From assembly GCF_039523615.1 (NCBI RefSeq), contig NZ_BAAAFQ010000005.1, positions 239,377 to 303,376 of the forward strand: 64,000 bases of DNA, in the 5' to 3' direction. The stretch's first letter is position 1, and each line of letters begins with the position of its first letter. The notes under the pieces are model-generated. The model was not told the origin of the DNA, searched no databases, and worked only from the letters and a program-made list of their open reading frames with translations. Positions 10,001-16,282 of the stretch are shown here, piece by piece. Origin of the DNA: Psychrosphaera haliotis. GTDB lineage: Bacteria > Pseudomonadota > Gammaproteobacteria > Enterobacterales > Alteromonadaceae. Both the position numbers and the translations under genes were made by a program.

Positions 10001-10527
10001 CGAGCGCCAAATAGAATACTAAAAATAATAAGCACAACGGTCACCATCAAGGTGGTGGTCGAGCCAGATTGGAAACTGCCAGTGACCAAATCAAAGGAAT
10101 GGCTGACGGCTCTTAATTGCAAGGCGATATAAGGAAGAGTGCCGAGTAAAGCGATGATAGAGACGACGGCAGCAATTTGTGGGGCTTTATCAAAACGACA
10201 GGCGATAAAGTCGGCTACAGAAGTTAGGTTGAGTTTTTTACTGACTCTTAGTAGCTTTAATAATATGGGCCAGCCAAGTATAAAACAGGCGATGGTGCCA
10301 ATATAAATGGGTGCTATCCACTGACCTGTGCTTGCGGCCTGACTTATGGTTCCATAAAACGCCCAACTAGAGCAACTCACACCAAGTGATAGGCTATAAA
10401 TCCACGATTTATTTTTCCAGCTTTTGTGTTTCTTTTGTGCCCAAAAGGCAATAAAAAAGAGTAAAACCAAATAGCCGATGGATAACGACAAAATTAACCA
10501 TGTATCTAGAGATAGCCAAACTAACAA
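7045..10527 (-). CDS. Hybrid sensor histidine kinase with sodium/solute symporter domain, CrbS-like
   Basis: 1160-aa membrane sensor. Residues 1 to about 480 are multiple transmembrane helices of the sodium:solute symporter (SLC5/SSS) family. A linker follows, then a PAS domain (about 640-755: GISVVDADMKLVAWNSRY) and a coiled coil. The dimerisation/H-box is AASHDLMQPFNAL (His near 798), and the ATPase domain has DNGPGIP and GLGLGLAICER. A C-terminal receiver has its phospho-Asp near 1090 (IIADYHLDNGETG). This order is that of CrbS/MxtR kinases, in which the transporter part is thought to sense or carry a small organic acid. Here the ligand may be 3HB, acetoacetate or acetate (inference). It is transcribed convergently to the response regulator and divergently from the MFS carrier, with a candidate operator in the shared upstream region. 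Confidence 0.9.
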   Translation of the reverse strand: MLVWLSLDTWLILSLSIGYLVLLFFIAFWAQKKHKSWKNKSWIYSLSLGVSCSSWAFYGTISQAASTGQWIAPIYIGTIACFILGWPILLKLLRVSKKLNLTSVADFIACRFDKAPQIAAVVSIIALLGTLPYIALQLRAVSHSFDLVTGSFQSGSTTTLMVTVVLIIFSILFGARHAEANKQNTGLLVAIAFSSIVKLAAILCVGLFVTFGLFDGFESILSQAPNVIEPSTSDNSYLVVSQLMIGFLTIFVTPQLYHMIVIENDSEKQLNSARWGYPLYLILINIFVLPIAIAGLVTFPGGGISADTFMLTIPLFHQQAWISIFVYIGGLAAATSMVIVAAIVLSTLITTEIVSPIILKLRFLTSRYSNPTQQLSGVLLFVRRLSIAAILVLSLLFDYIFNQSSELASIGLLSFVLLAQTAPAVLSALYWKNASSKGAMWGLIVGSTLWTYCLLLPTLWPDAHWVNNGLFNIEWLNPTALFGITSFDFISHGLFLSLLGNSAVLYLHSIYTKRSLGENLQANQFVRGYSKDKNKHHHEYQITYVDLIDLLNRFIDEDAVNRLKQLIPSNTNLQGKAPAYLVDFTQMTLASVLGSASTKLVMSAVSEADDTRGETLEQVANIVDEANQIFEFNRELLQAGVENIEQGISVVDADMKLVAWNSRYKDLLAFPDGYLKSGMHIGELIEFNVQRNMILGEDTKALIEKRLEYMRQGNDHYYQRTLPSGIVLEIRGQAMPGGGFVSTFSDITRHIESEKALQKANETLEQRVTERTQELEIAIAEAEAANSSKTRFLAAASHDLMQPFNALSLFNSMLQHKTQHTDLEELATNIDGALQSAEGLLNDLVEISKLDSGVQRVDLQTFKLNDILIPLNNEFSALSKQAGIEFKFVKSSITVTTDKQLLRRILQNFLANAIRYAPAITEQFPNRQVKIVFGVKRVANSARIMIVDNGPGIPEGKLLTIFKEFERLNINQERPGLGLGLAICERISAILDLPIEVKSKLQQGANFSITLPIAEPNSLLETNEVKLPELAKQSFNGLTAAIIDNDPLIVTALSQQLTLWGFDVITSGDKDNFVNKISEHKDSAVSVIIADYHLDNGETGTDTINEVKSRIGWQGLAIICSADPSDTLRQTCIDNEFGYIRKPVKAHALKRLLKSQLLER

Positions 10528-10552
10528 GGTGTTCCCTCACAAAATTGTAGTG

Positions 10553-10562
10553 TACTAAGGTG
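10553..10562. promoter_or_regulatory. Candidate operator, ACTAARGTR site 3 (kinase/MFS intergenic region)
   Basis: TACTAAGGTG lies between the divergent kinase gene (start 10527) and the MFS carrier gene (ATG 10632). It is 26 bp from the kinase start and 70 bp from the carrier start. The 70-bp distance matches sites 1, 2 and 4 relative to their genes, so the carrier promoter is the likelier target. Confidence 0.55.
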
Positions 10563-10631
10563 GTAGTTATTTTTAACTGAGCCTAGGTTAATCTGCTTAT
10601 CAATTAATAACTCACTTTGAAATTATCATAT

Positions 10632-11825
10632 ATGAAAATTAGTAACAAATACTTGGTTGAAGCAATTGTTTTTGTCAGTTATGTGCTCTTTGCAATGGCT
10701 TGGGTAGGCGGTACGGCAAGCATGACCCAAATAATGTCCTCGATGGACGTTGACAGCCTTGCATCCGCTAGCTTTATAAGTGGCGCGGTAACCATAGCTA
10801 AAATAGCCGGTACCTTTATTGCCGCTTGGATTGCTCTGAAAATGGGTATCAAATATGCCTTTTTCTTAAGTGGTTTGCTTGTCTTTATTGGTGTTTTCAC
10901 GCCAATGTCTGCAACATACGATGTACTTTTAGTTTCACGATTCTTAATGGGTCTGGGCGGTGCATTGATGATTGTCTATTTTAATCCAATAGTGATGAAG
11001 TTTTTTGCAGTTGAAGAGCGCTCTACGATTAATGGTTTAAATGCTGTGGCGTTTAATGTGGGCACCGCCATTATTCTTTCTTCAATGGCCGAAATTAATA
11101 CGCTAACGGGAGGTTGGCAACAAAGTTTAGTGATATTTAGTGTTGCTAGTATTGTGTTAGCAGTCGTTTGGTTGTTCGTTGATTTTAATGAGCCCGTTAC
11201 AACACCGGTTGCTAAGCCTGTGACAGAAAGCCCAAGTGTTGATGAAGAAGCTTCTGTTTATGGTTATTCTGATGGTTTAAAAGACAAATTTACATGGGCT
11301 TATTCGCTTTGTTATTCAGGGTTATTGGCATTTTATATCTGTTTATTTACCTTTTATCCTAAAGCGGGCATCACGCAAAGCTCAGTGGTTATTGGTTTTG
11401 GCATTATTGGTACCATTGCCGGTATGATTTTTAGTAAAAAGGTAAAACAACGAGTACCTGTCATAACATGGTCTGGCGCAATGGTAACTTTGATGGTATT
11501 TGTACTGTCTTTTTATCAACATGCAGAGGTTCAATTAGTTGCAGCAATGTTGCTTGGCTTCTTTGTTTTTTTCCCAATTACCGCATTGGTTTCCATTCCG
11601 CATGAATTAAAGGATATGACGGGCGATAAAATTACCGTGGTATTCAGCTTATTTTGGTCAATCAGTTATTTAATTGCAACCATAGTACTGTGGTTGTTTG
11701 GTAAGCTTGTAGATATTAACGGTGGCGACTTTACTATGTCTTTCTTGCTGATTGGCGTTGTAAGTAGTAGCTTCTTTATAGGCAGCTTCTTTTTGCCAGA
11801 AACCAATCCAAAAAAGGAATCGTAA
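10632..11825 (+). CDS. MFS transporter, candidate 3-hydroxybutyrate (oligomer) carrier
   Basis: About 397-aa inner-membrane carrier with roughly 12 hydrophobic helices and a central cytoplasmic loop (PVTTPVAKPVTESPSVDEEA) between helices 6 and 7. Residues such as SRFLMGLGGALMI and the Gly/Ala-rich first helices fit the major facilitator superfamily. A TTG at 10617 would add five codons; the ATG at 10632 is preferred, although neither has a clear Shine-Dalgarno. The stop codon is immediately followed by the ATG of the esterase gene, so the two are translationally coupled. Substrate not readable; context suggests 3HB or short 3HB oligomers crossing the inner membrane. Confidence 0.85.
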   Translation: MKISNKYLVEAIVFVSYVLFAMAWVGGTASMTQIMSSMDVDSLASASFISGAVTIAKIAGTFIAAWIALKMGIKYAFFLSGLLVFIGVFTPMSATYDVLLVSRFLMGLGGALMIVYFNPIVMKFFAVEERSTINGLNAVAFNVGTAIILSSMAEINTLTGGWQQSLVIFSVASIVLAVVWLFVDFNEPVTTPVAKPVTESPSVDEEASVYGYSDGLKDKFTWAYSLCYSGLLAFYICLFTFYPKAGITQSSVVIGFGIIGTIAGMIFSKKVKQRVPVITWSGAMVTLMVFVLSFYQHAEVQLVAAMLLGFFVFFPITALVSIPHELKDMTGDKITVVFSLFWSISYLIATIVLWLFGKLVDINGGDFTMSFLLIGVVSSSFFIGSFFLPETNPKKES

Positions 11826-12794
11826 ATGCGTGGTGAATTAGCACAACACTTAAATGAATTTATAGATGGTGTTAACCAAGCGATTGCCAAAGCTAAAGAA
11901 GATGGCGTTACGGCGACGCCAGAATTAGCTAGAGAAAACTTAGCAAAGTTAGGGGCGTTTGTAAGCCAAGTGCCAAAAATTGCTTATGCAGAAGAAAACT
12001 ACGTATTTGCGGATCAGGTAGAAGTTCCGGTACGCGTTTATAGCCCGAGTCCAAAAGAAGAACTGCCTGTGGTTATTTATTTCCATGGCGGCGGCCACAT
12101 GTGTGGCAGTACTGAACTGTACGATCCTATGTGTCGAAAAATAGCCATTGCAGCTAAATGTGTGGTTGTTAGTGTTGATTATCGTTTATCACCGGAGTTT
12201 CCTTATCCAGCAGGCATTAATGACTGTGAAGACGTTGTTCGTGGTTATCATCAAGTTTTAAAAGACGTAAGTTACGGCAATGAAGTTATTATTGCCGGAG
12301 ATAGTGCTGGTGGCGCTATTTGTAGCACGCTTGCCATTAGAGCACAAAAAGATACAAGCCTTAAAATAGACAAACAAGTTCTCATTTACCCAAGTGTTGA
12401 CTACACCATGAGTGAACCCTCAGTCGAAGAAAATGGCACCGGTTTTCTATTAGAGAAAACGAGAATTCAGTGGTATTTCGATAACTACTTTGATGATTAT
12501 GAAGATCGTAAAGAAATGTCACCTCTTTACGGTGAATTTGATGCGTCAATGCCAGAAAGCTTAGTTATTATTGCAGGCTGCGACCCGTTAAGAGACGAAG
12601 GTTTAGAATACGCTAAAAAGCTTAAAGCTGCAGGCGTTAACGTGGATGTTCGAGAGTTTAAGAATATGATCCACGCGTTTATGAATATTGAAGATCTTGT
12701 GCCCGACGAGTGCAGAGAGTTATACCAACTCATCGGGGACTTTGTTAATCAAACCGATGAGAGTGTTACTGAGACGTCCACGCCCCATCAATAG
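11826..12794 (+). CDS. HSL-family alpha/beta hydrolase, candidate cytoplasmic 3HB-oligomer esterase
   Basis: 322-aa cytoplasmic esterase of the hormone-sensitive-lipase family. It has the HGGGH oxyanion motif near residue 87, YRLSPEFPYPAG, the nucleophile GDSAGG (Ser near 160), the acid in GCDPLRDEG and the base in MIHAFMN. There is no signal peptide. Its ATG directly follows the stop of the MFS carrier (TAAATG), which implies one mRNA and linked function: cleaving an ester brought in by the carrier. With 3HB dehydrogenase next door, hydrolysis of 3HB dimers or trimers is a reasonable guess, but HSL esterases accept many esters. The 3' end overlaps the convergent dehydrogenase gene by 29 bp. 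Confidence 0.85.
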   Translation: MRGELAQHLNEFIDGVNQAIAKAKEDGVTATPELARENLAKLGAFVSQVPKIAYAEENYVFADQVEVPVRVYSPSPKEELPVVIYFHGGGHMCGSTELYDPMCRKIAIAAKCVVVSVDYRLSPEFPYPAGINDCEDVVRGYHQVLKDVSYGNEVIIAGDSAGGAICSTLAIRAQKDTSLKIDKQVLIYPSVDYTMSEPSVEENGTGFLLEKTRIQWYFDNYFDDYEDRKEMSPLYGEFDASMPESLVIIAGCDPLRDEGLEYAKKLKAAGVNVDVREFKNMIHAFMNIEDLVPDECRELYQLIGDFVNQTDESVTETSTPHQ

Positions 12795-13587
12795 GTAAAG
12801 ATGCGCCCGTAATTGAGCGGGCCGTATCAGTACACAAAAACAGTATCAAATTACCAATTTGCTTTGGTGTTGCCATTGCTGGTAGTGGCTGCTTATTAGT
12901 AATAAGTTGATGTTTAGCTTCCGTAATATTCGTTCCTTGTTGTTTTGCTAGCTCTGCAATTTGGTTGTTAATCAATGGAGTTTCAACCCAGCCAGGGCAA
13001 ATCGCATTAATAGTTACCCCATTAGCTGCTTCTTCGATTGCCGCTACTTTTGTTAAGCCAACCAAGCCGTGTTTAGCGGCAACATAGGCTGACTTTTTAG
13101 CAGAGCCCACTAAACCATGAACCGACGCAACATTAATAACACGACCCCATTTTCTCTCTTTCATGAGAGGTAGTGCTTGTTGCATGATATGAAATGCCGC
13201 TGATAGATTGATGGCAATAATGGCATTCCACTTGTCCCTAGGAAAGTTTTCAATGGTTTCGGTATATTGAATACCGGCATTATTGACCACGATATCTAAC
13301 TGCTTGAAGGTATTTTTAATATTTAACATCATTAAATCAATTTGCTCAGACTCAGCGATGTTGGCATCACTAAACATAACTTTGACACCATACTTGTCTT
13401 CAAACTGCTGTTTTAATTCTAAACCTTCACTAATGGGCACTAAACCGTGAATGATGATATTAGCGCCTTGCTCCGCTAATAAATGCGCCGTTGCCAAGCC
13501 AATGCCACTTGTAGAGCCAGTAATTAATGCGACCTTTTCTTTTAAAGCTAAGTTGTCTGTAAACTGGTTAGCCAGTGATAAGTTCAT
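12766..13587 (-). CDS. bdhA: D-3-hydroxybutyrate dehydrogenase
   Basis: 273-aa short-chain dehydrogenase that oxidises 3-hydroxybutyrate to acetoacetate with NAD+. The nucleotide motif TGSTSGIG is at residues 23-30, NNAG near 102, catalytic Ser near 155, and Tyr168/Lys172 in YVAAK. The stretch SVHGLVGSAKKSAYVAAKHG is characteristic of 3HB dehydrogenases rather than of acetoacetyl-CoA reductases, and NAICPGWVETPL follows. Its product is the substrate of the CoA-transferase encoded divergently at 13914. The upstream region carries candidate operator site 4. A 12-residue N-terminal extension relative to many homologues is present; no nearer in-frame ATG is seen. Confidence 0.92.
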   Translation of the reverse strand: MNLSLANQFTDNLALKEKVALITGSTSGIGLATAHLLAEQGANIIIHGLVPISEGLELKQQFEDKYGVKVMFSDANIAESEQIDLMMLNIKNTFKQLDIVVNNAGIQYTETIENFPRDKWNAIIAINLSAAFHIMQQALPLMKERKWGRVINVASVHGLVGSAKKSAYVAAKHGLVGLTKVAAIEEAANGVTINAICPGWVETPLINNQIAELAKQQGTNITEAKHQLITNKQPLPAMATPKQIGNLILFLCTDTARSITGASLPIDGAWTSQ

Positions 13588-13633
13588 GTCTATTTAATCC
13601 TATATAAAAACCAAGAACCGACTGTAACAAACC

Positions 13634-13643
13634 TACCTTCGTA
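13634..13643. promoter_or_regulatory. Possible second, weaker operator half of site 4
   Basis: TACCTTCGTA (reverse complement TACGAAGGTA) differs by one base from the TACTAAGGTA form. Its centre is 19 bp from site 4, about two helical turns away, on the bdhA-proximal side. Confidence 0.35.
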
Positions 13644-13652
13644 AAAAAGTAC

Positions 13653-13662
13653 TACCTTAGTG
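13653..13662. promoter_or_regulatory. Candidate operator, ACTAARGTR site 4 (bdhA promoter)
   Basis: On the minus strand this reads CACTAAGGTA, 66-75 bp upstream of the bdhA start, the same distance as sites 1-3 from their genes. Confidence 0.58.
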
Positions 13663-13725
13663 CAATATGCCCATGTATTGCGCACAGAGTAATGAAAATC
13701 AATAGCAAAATTAACGGTATGTCGG

Positions 13726-13736
13726 GACTAAAGTAC
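13726..13736. promoter_or_regulatory. Candidate operator, ACTAARGTR site 5 (scoAB side of the intergenic region)
   Basis: GACTAAAGTAC lies in the 326-bp region between bdhA and scoA, about 178 bp before the scoA ATG and 139 bp from bdhA. It shares the ACTAAAGTA core with site 1. No other recognisable feature was seen in this intergenic stretch apart from the strong scoA Shine-Dalgarno (AAGGGGAA). Confidence 0.5.
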
Positions 13737-13913
13737 CAGTTGACCTAAATGGAAAGTTACAGTTAAATCTAGCCCAAGTGTCAAATAGAGTTTACTGCCA
13801 AGCGCGTTATTTTTACTCAGTTAAAACTTAAGAATAGGGTGTTTAATTGTGGTTTGTGACAAGATGGCAGAATAATAATACGAATATAATCGCACGCTGC
13901 GAAGGGGAACAAT

Positions 13914-14612
13914 ATGTCAGGTTTTGACAAGGTAGTGAATAGCTACGCTGAAGCTATGGCTGGAATCGAAGACAATATGACGGTGATAGCCGGTGGTTTT
14001 GGTCTTTGTGGAATTCCAGAAGGGTTAATTGCCGAAATTAAGAATAAAGGAACCAAAGGGCTTACGGTTGTTTCAAATAACTGTGGCGTTGACGGCTTTG
14101 GGTTAGGCATTTTACTTGAAGACAAGCAGATAAAAAAAATGGTTTCGTCTTATGTTGGTGAAAATGCATTATTCGAAAAACAGCTATTAAATGGCGAGTT
14201 AGAAGTTGAGCTTACGCCTCAAGGTACATTAGCTGAAAAAATGAGAGCGGGTGGAGCAGGTATCCCAGCATTTTACACGGCAACGGGTTATGGAACATTG
14301 GTTGGCGAAGGTAAAGAAGAACGCGAGTTTAATGGTCGTAACTATATTCTAGAAGAAAGCATCACTGGTGACTTCGCTATCGTTAAAGCATGGAAAGCAG
14401 ACCGCTATGGCAACTGTATTTATCGCCATACTGCTCAAAACTTTAATCCAATGGCGGCAACGGCTGGTAAAATTACGGTTGTTGAAGTTGAAGAGATTGT
14501 CGAGCCAGGTGAATTAGAGCCTTCACAAATTCAAACTCCAGGAATATACGTAGACCGTGTCATTCTTGGCACTTTTGAAAAACGTATTGAAAAAACAACC
14601 ACACGAGATTAA
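13914..14612 (+). CDS. scoA: 3-oxoacid CoA-transferase subunit A
   Basis: 232-aa alpha subunit of succinyl-CoA:3-oxoacid CoA-transferase, which activates acetoacetate to acetoacetyl-CoA using succinyl-CoA. Typical text: AGGFGLCGIPEGLI near residue 25, SNNCGVDGFGLG near 60, GGAGIPAFYTATGYGT near 115, and NFNPMAATAGKITVVEVEE near 180. Length is normal for the subunit. AAGGGGAA is well placed before the ATG. The beta subunit follows after 10 bp. Together with bdhA this completes 3HB to acetoacetyl-CoA; the thiolase for the last step is not in the window. Confidence 0.93.
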   Translation: MSGFDKVVNSYAEAMAGIEDNMTVIAGGFGLCGIPEGLIAEIKNKGTKGLTVVSNNCGVDGFGLGILLEDKQIKKMVSSYVGENALFEKQLLNGELEVELTPQGTLAEKMRAGGAGIPAFYTATGYGTLVGEGKEEREFNGRNYILEESITGDFAIVKAWKADRYGNCIYRHTAQNFNPMAATAGKITVVEVEEIVEPGELEPSQIQTPGIYVDRVILGTFEKRIEKTTTRD

Positions 14613-14622
14613 GGAATAGACC

Positions 14623-15282
14623 ATGGCTTTATCAAGAGAACAAATTGCCCAACGTGTGGCTAAAGAATTTAATGATGGTGATTACGTTAACTTAGGTATT
14701 GGTATTCCTACGTTAGCGGCTAACTATGTACCTAGTGATATTGATGTAATGTTGCAATCAGAAAATGGTTTATTAGGTATGGGTCCATATCCTACGGCGG
14801 ATGAAGTTGACGCAGATATGATTAACGCGGGTAAAGAGACGGTAACAACTGCCACAGGTGCTGCAATATTCAGCTCAGCCGAAAGCTTTGCAATGATCCG
14901 TGGTGGTCATGTTGATGTGACTGTTTTAGGTGCTTTTGAAGTGGATCAAGAGGGCAACATTGCCAGTTATATGATCCCTGGTAAATTAGTGAAAGGCATG
15001 GGCGGAGCGATGGACTTAGTCGCTGGCGCAGAAAACATTATTGTTACTATGACGCACGCAAACAAACATGGCGAATCTAAGTTATTGTCTAAGTGCACGT
15101 TACCACTTACCGGTGTTAATTGTATCACTAAGATTATTACAGACTTGGCCGTGCTTGAAATTAGTGATGGTGCTTTTGTTCTTAAAGAAACGGCACCAGG
15201 CGTTAGTATTGAAGAAATTCAAGAAAAAACTGCTGGCAAACTGATAGTGCCAGCTGACGTAAAAGAAATGACGTTTAGCTAG
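14623..15282 (+). CDS. scoB: 3-oxoacid CoA-transferase subunit B
   Basis: 219-aa beta subunit of the same enzyme. GIGIPTLAANYVP is near residue 25 and the catalytic Glu, which forms the covalent CoA thioester, is near 47 in QSENGLLGMG. MIRGGHVDVTVLGAFEVD and KLVKGMGGAMDLV follow in the expected order. Full length. It is the last gene of the scoAB unit: a rho-independent hairpin with a T-run follows 21 bp after the stop. Confidence 0.93.
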   Translation: MALSREQIAQRVAKEFNDGDYVNLGIGIPTLAANYVPSDIDVMLQSENGLLGMGPYPTADEVDADMINAGKETVTTATGAAIFSSAESFAMIRGGHVDVTVLGAFEVDQEGNIASYMIPGKLVKGMGGAMDLVAGAENIIVTMTHANKHGESKLLSKCTLPLTGVNCITKIITDLAVLEISDGAFVLKETAPGVSIEEIQEKTAGKLIVPADVKEMTFS

Positions 15283-15303
15283 TCTACTGCAAAGTATAAA
15301 AGT

Positions 15304-15328
15304 AAGGTCGCAAATTGCGGCCTTTTTT
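15304..15328 (+). terminator. Rho-independent terminator after scoB
   Basis: Stem AAGGTCGC / GCGGCCTT (one G-U pair) with a 5-nt loop, followed by a run of T. It marks the right edge of the putative 3HB locus. Confidence 0.88.
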
Positions 15329-15412
15329 ATTGGCTTTTTGATTTATTAAAATCGCACCTCTTATCCATTCTTTAACTACACTTTGTAGACAAGCATCAAA
15401 AAAGGAACCATT

Positions 15413-15895
15413 ATGCGCGTGCTATTTACTTTATTATTACTTTTCTCATCTATTGTTTTTGCCAATGGTAATTCAAGTATGAGTAAAACTCAGATATTGA
15501 ATCTGATATCTGAGTACAAACAAGCGCCTATTTCAGAAACAGGTTATGCTGCTGTAAAAAAGATCATTAATTTTGCTGAGAATAGCAAAGATGTGTTGGT
15601 GGAGGTTACGCCAGAAACCACACCGTGGTTAACGCATGATAAAGTGAGCGATCCAATTAAGGGTTTGTTGTTAGGAGCATACGTAGTGGGCAATATTGAA
15701 CCTCAACTTATGTTTAACGAGAAAAAACCGCAACATTGCAGTGGAGCTACTGAAGTAGCCAGAGTTGTTAAATTAATTATACGTCCAAATGCAGCCGCTG
15801 AGATTAGGCTAATAGAGCAGTTAAATAAAGCCAGTCTGAACCGGTATGATTGTAGTAAGGAAAAACAAAATCAGGCATTAAATAGTGCTGAATAA
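15413..15895 (+). CDS. Hypothetical exported protein
   Basis: 160 aa, not recognised. A clear signal peptide (MRVLFTLLLLFSSIVFANG) predicts export to the periplasm with cleavage after residue 18 or so. The mature part is mostly helical by eye and has two Cys (near 109 and 147) that could form a disulfide, plus the phrase DPIKGLLLGAYVVGN. AAGGA sits at good distance before the ATG. It precedes the DUF1428 gene by 11 bp, so the two are probably co-transcribed, but that neighbour does not suggest a function. Confidence 0.7.
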   Translation: MRVLFTLLLLFSSIVFANGNSSMSKTQILNLISEYKQAPISETGYAAVKKIINFAENSKDVLVEVTPETTPWLTHDKVSDPIKGLLLGAYVVGNIEPQLMFNEKKPQHCSGATEVARVVKLIIRPNAAAEIRLIEQLNKASLNRYDCSKEKQNQALNSAE

Positions 15896-15906
15896 GGAAT
15901 ATTAAA

Positions 15907-16260
15907 ATGGGTTATATTGACGGTGTAATAGTGGCTGTGGAAACAGCAAAAAAACAAGAATATATTGATTTCGCAAAAGGCACAGCGGCAGCTTTCAAAA
16001 AACATGGCGCCTTGTCGGCAATAGAGTGCTGGGGAGACGATATCCCTGACGGTAAGGTCACTTCATTTGGCATGGCCGTTAAGTGTAAAGAGAATGAAAG
16101 CGTCGTATTCTCTTGGATCATGTGGCCAGATAAAGAAACACGTATTAAAGCATGGCCGGCTATCGAAGAAGATGAAGCATTGGCTGGCTTGTTTAGTGAT
16201 ATGCCCTTTGATGGTGCTAGGCTTATATACGGCGGTTTTGAAGTCGTAGTTAACGATTAA
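15907..16260 (+). CDS. DUF1428 family protein (YbaA-like)
   Basis: 117-aa small cytoplasmic protein with the DUF1428 pattern: MGYIDGVIVAV at the start, KHGALSAIECWGDDIPDGKVTSF in the middle and MPFDGARLIYGGFEV at the end. The family adopts a dimeric ferredoxin-like (alpha/beta barrel) fold; no reaction is established. Likely in one transcript with the exported protein upstream (gap 11 bp). An overlapping +1-frame ORF at 16067-16249 is a shadow. Confidence 0.85.
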   Translation: MGYIDGVIVAVETAKKQEYIDFAKGTAAAFKKHGALSAIECWGDDIPDGKVTSFGMAVKCKENESVVFSWIMWPDKETRIKAWPAIEEDEALAGLFSDMPFDGARLIYGGFEVVVND

Positions 16261-16282
16261 ACCACCGTATTCAAGCGAATCT

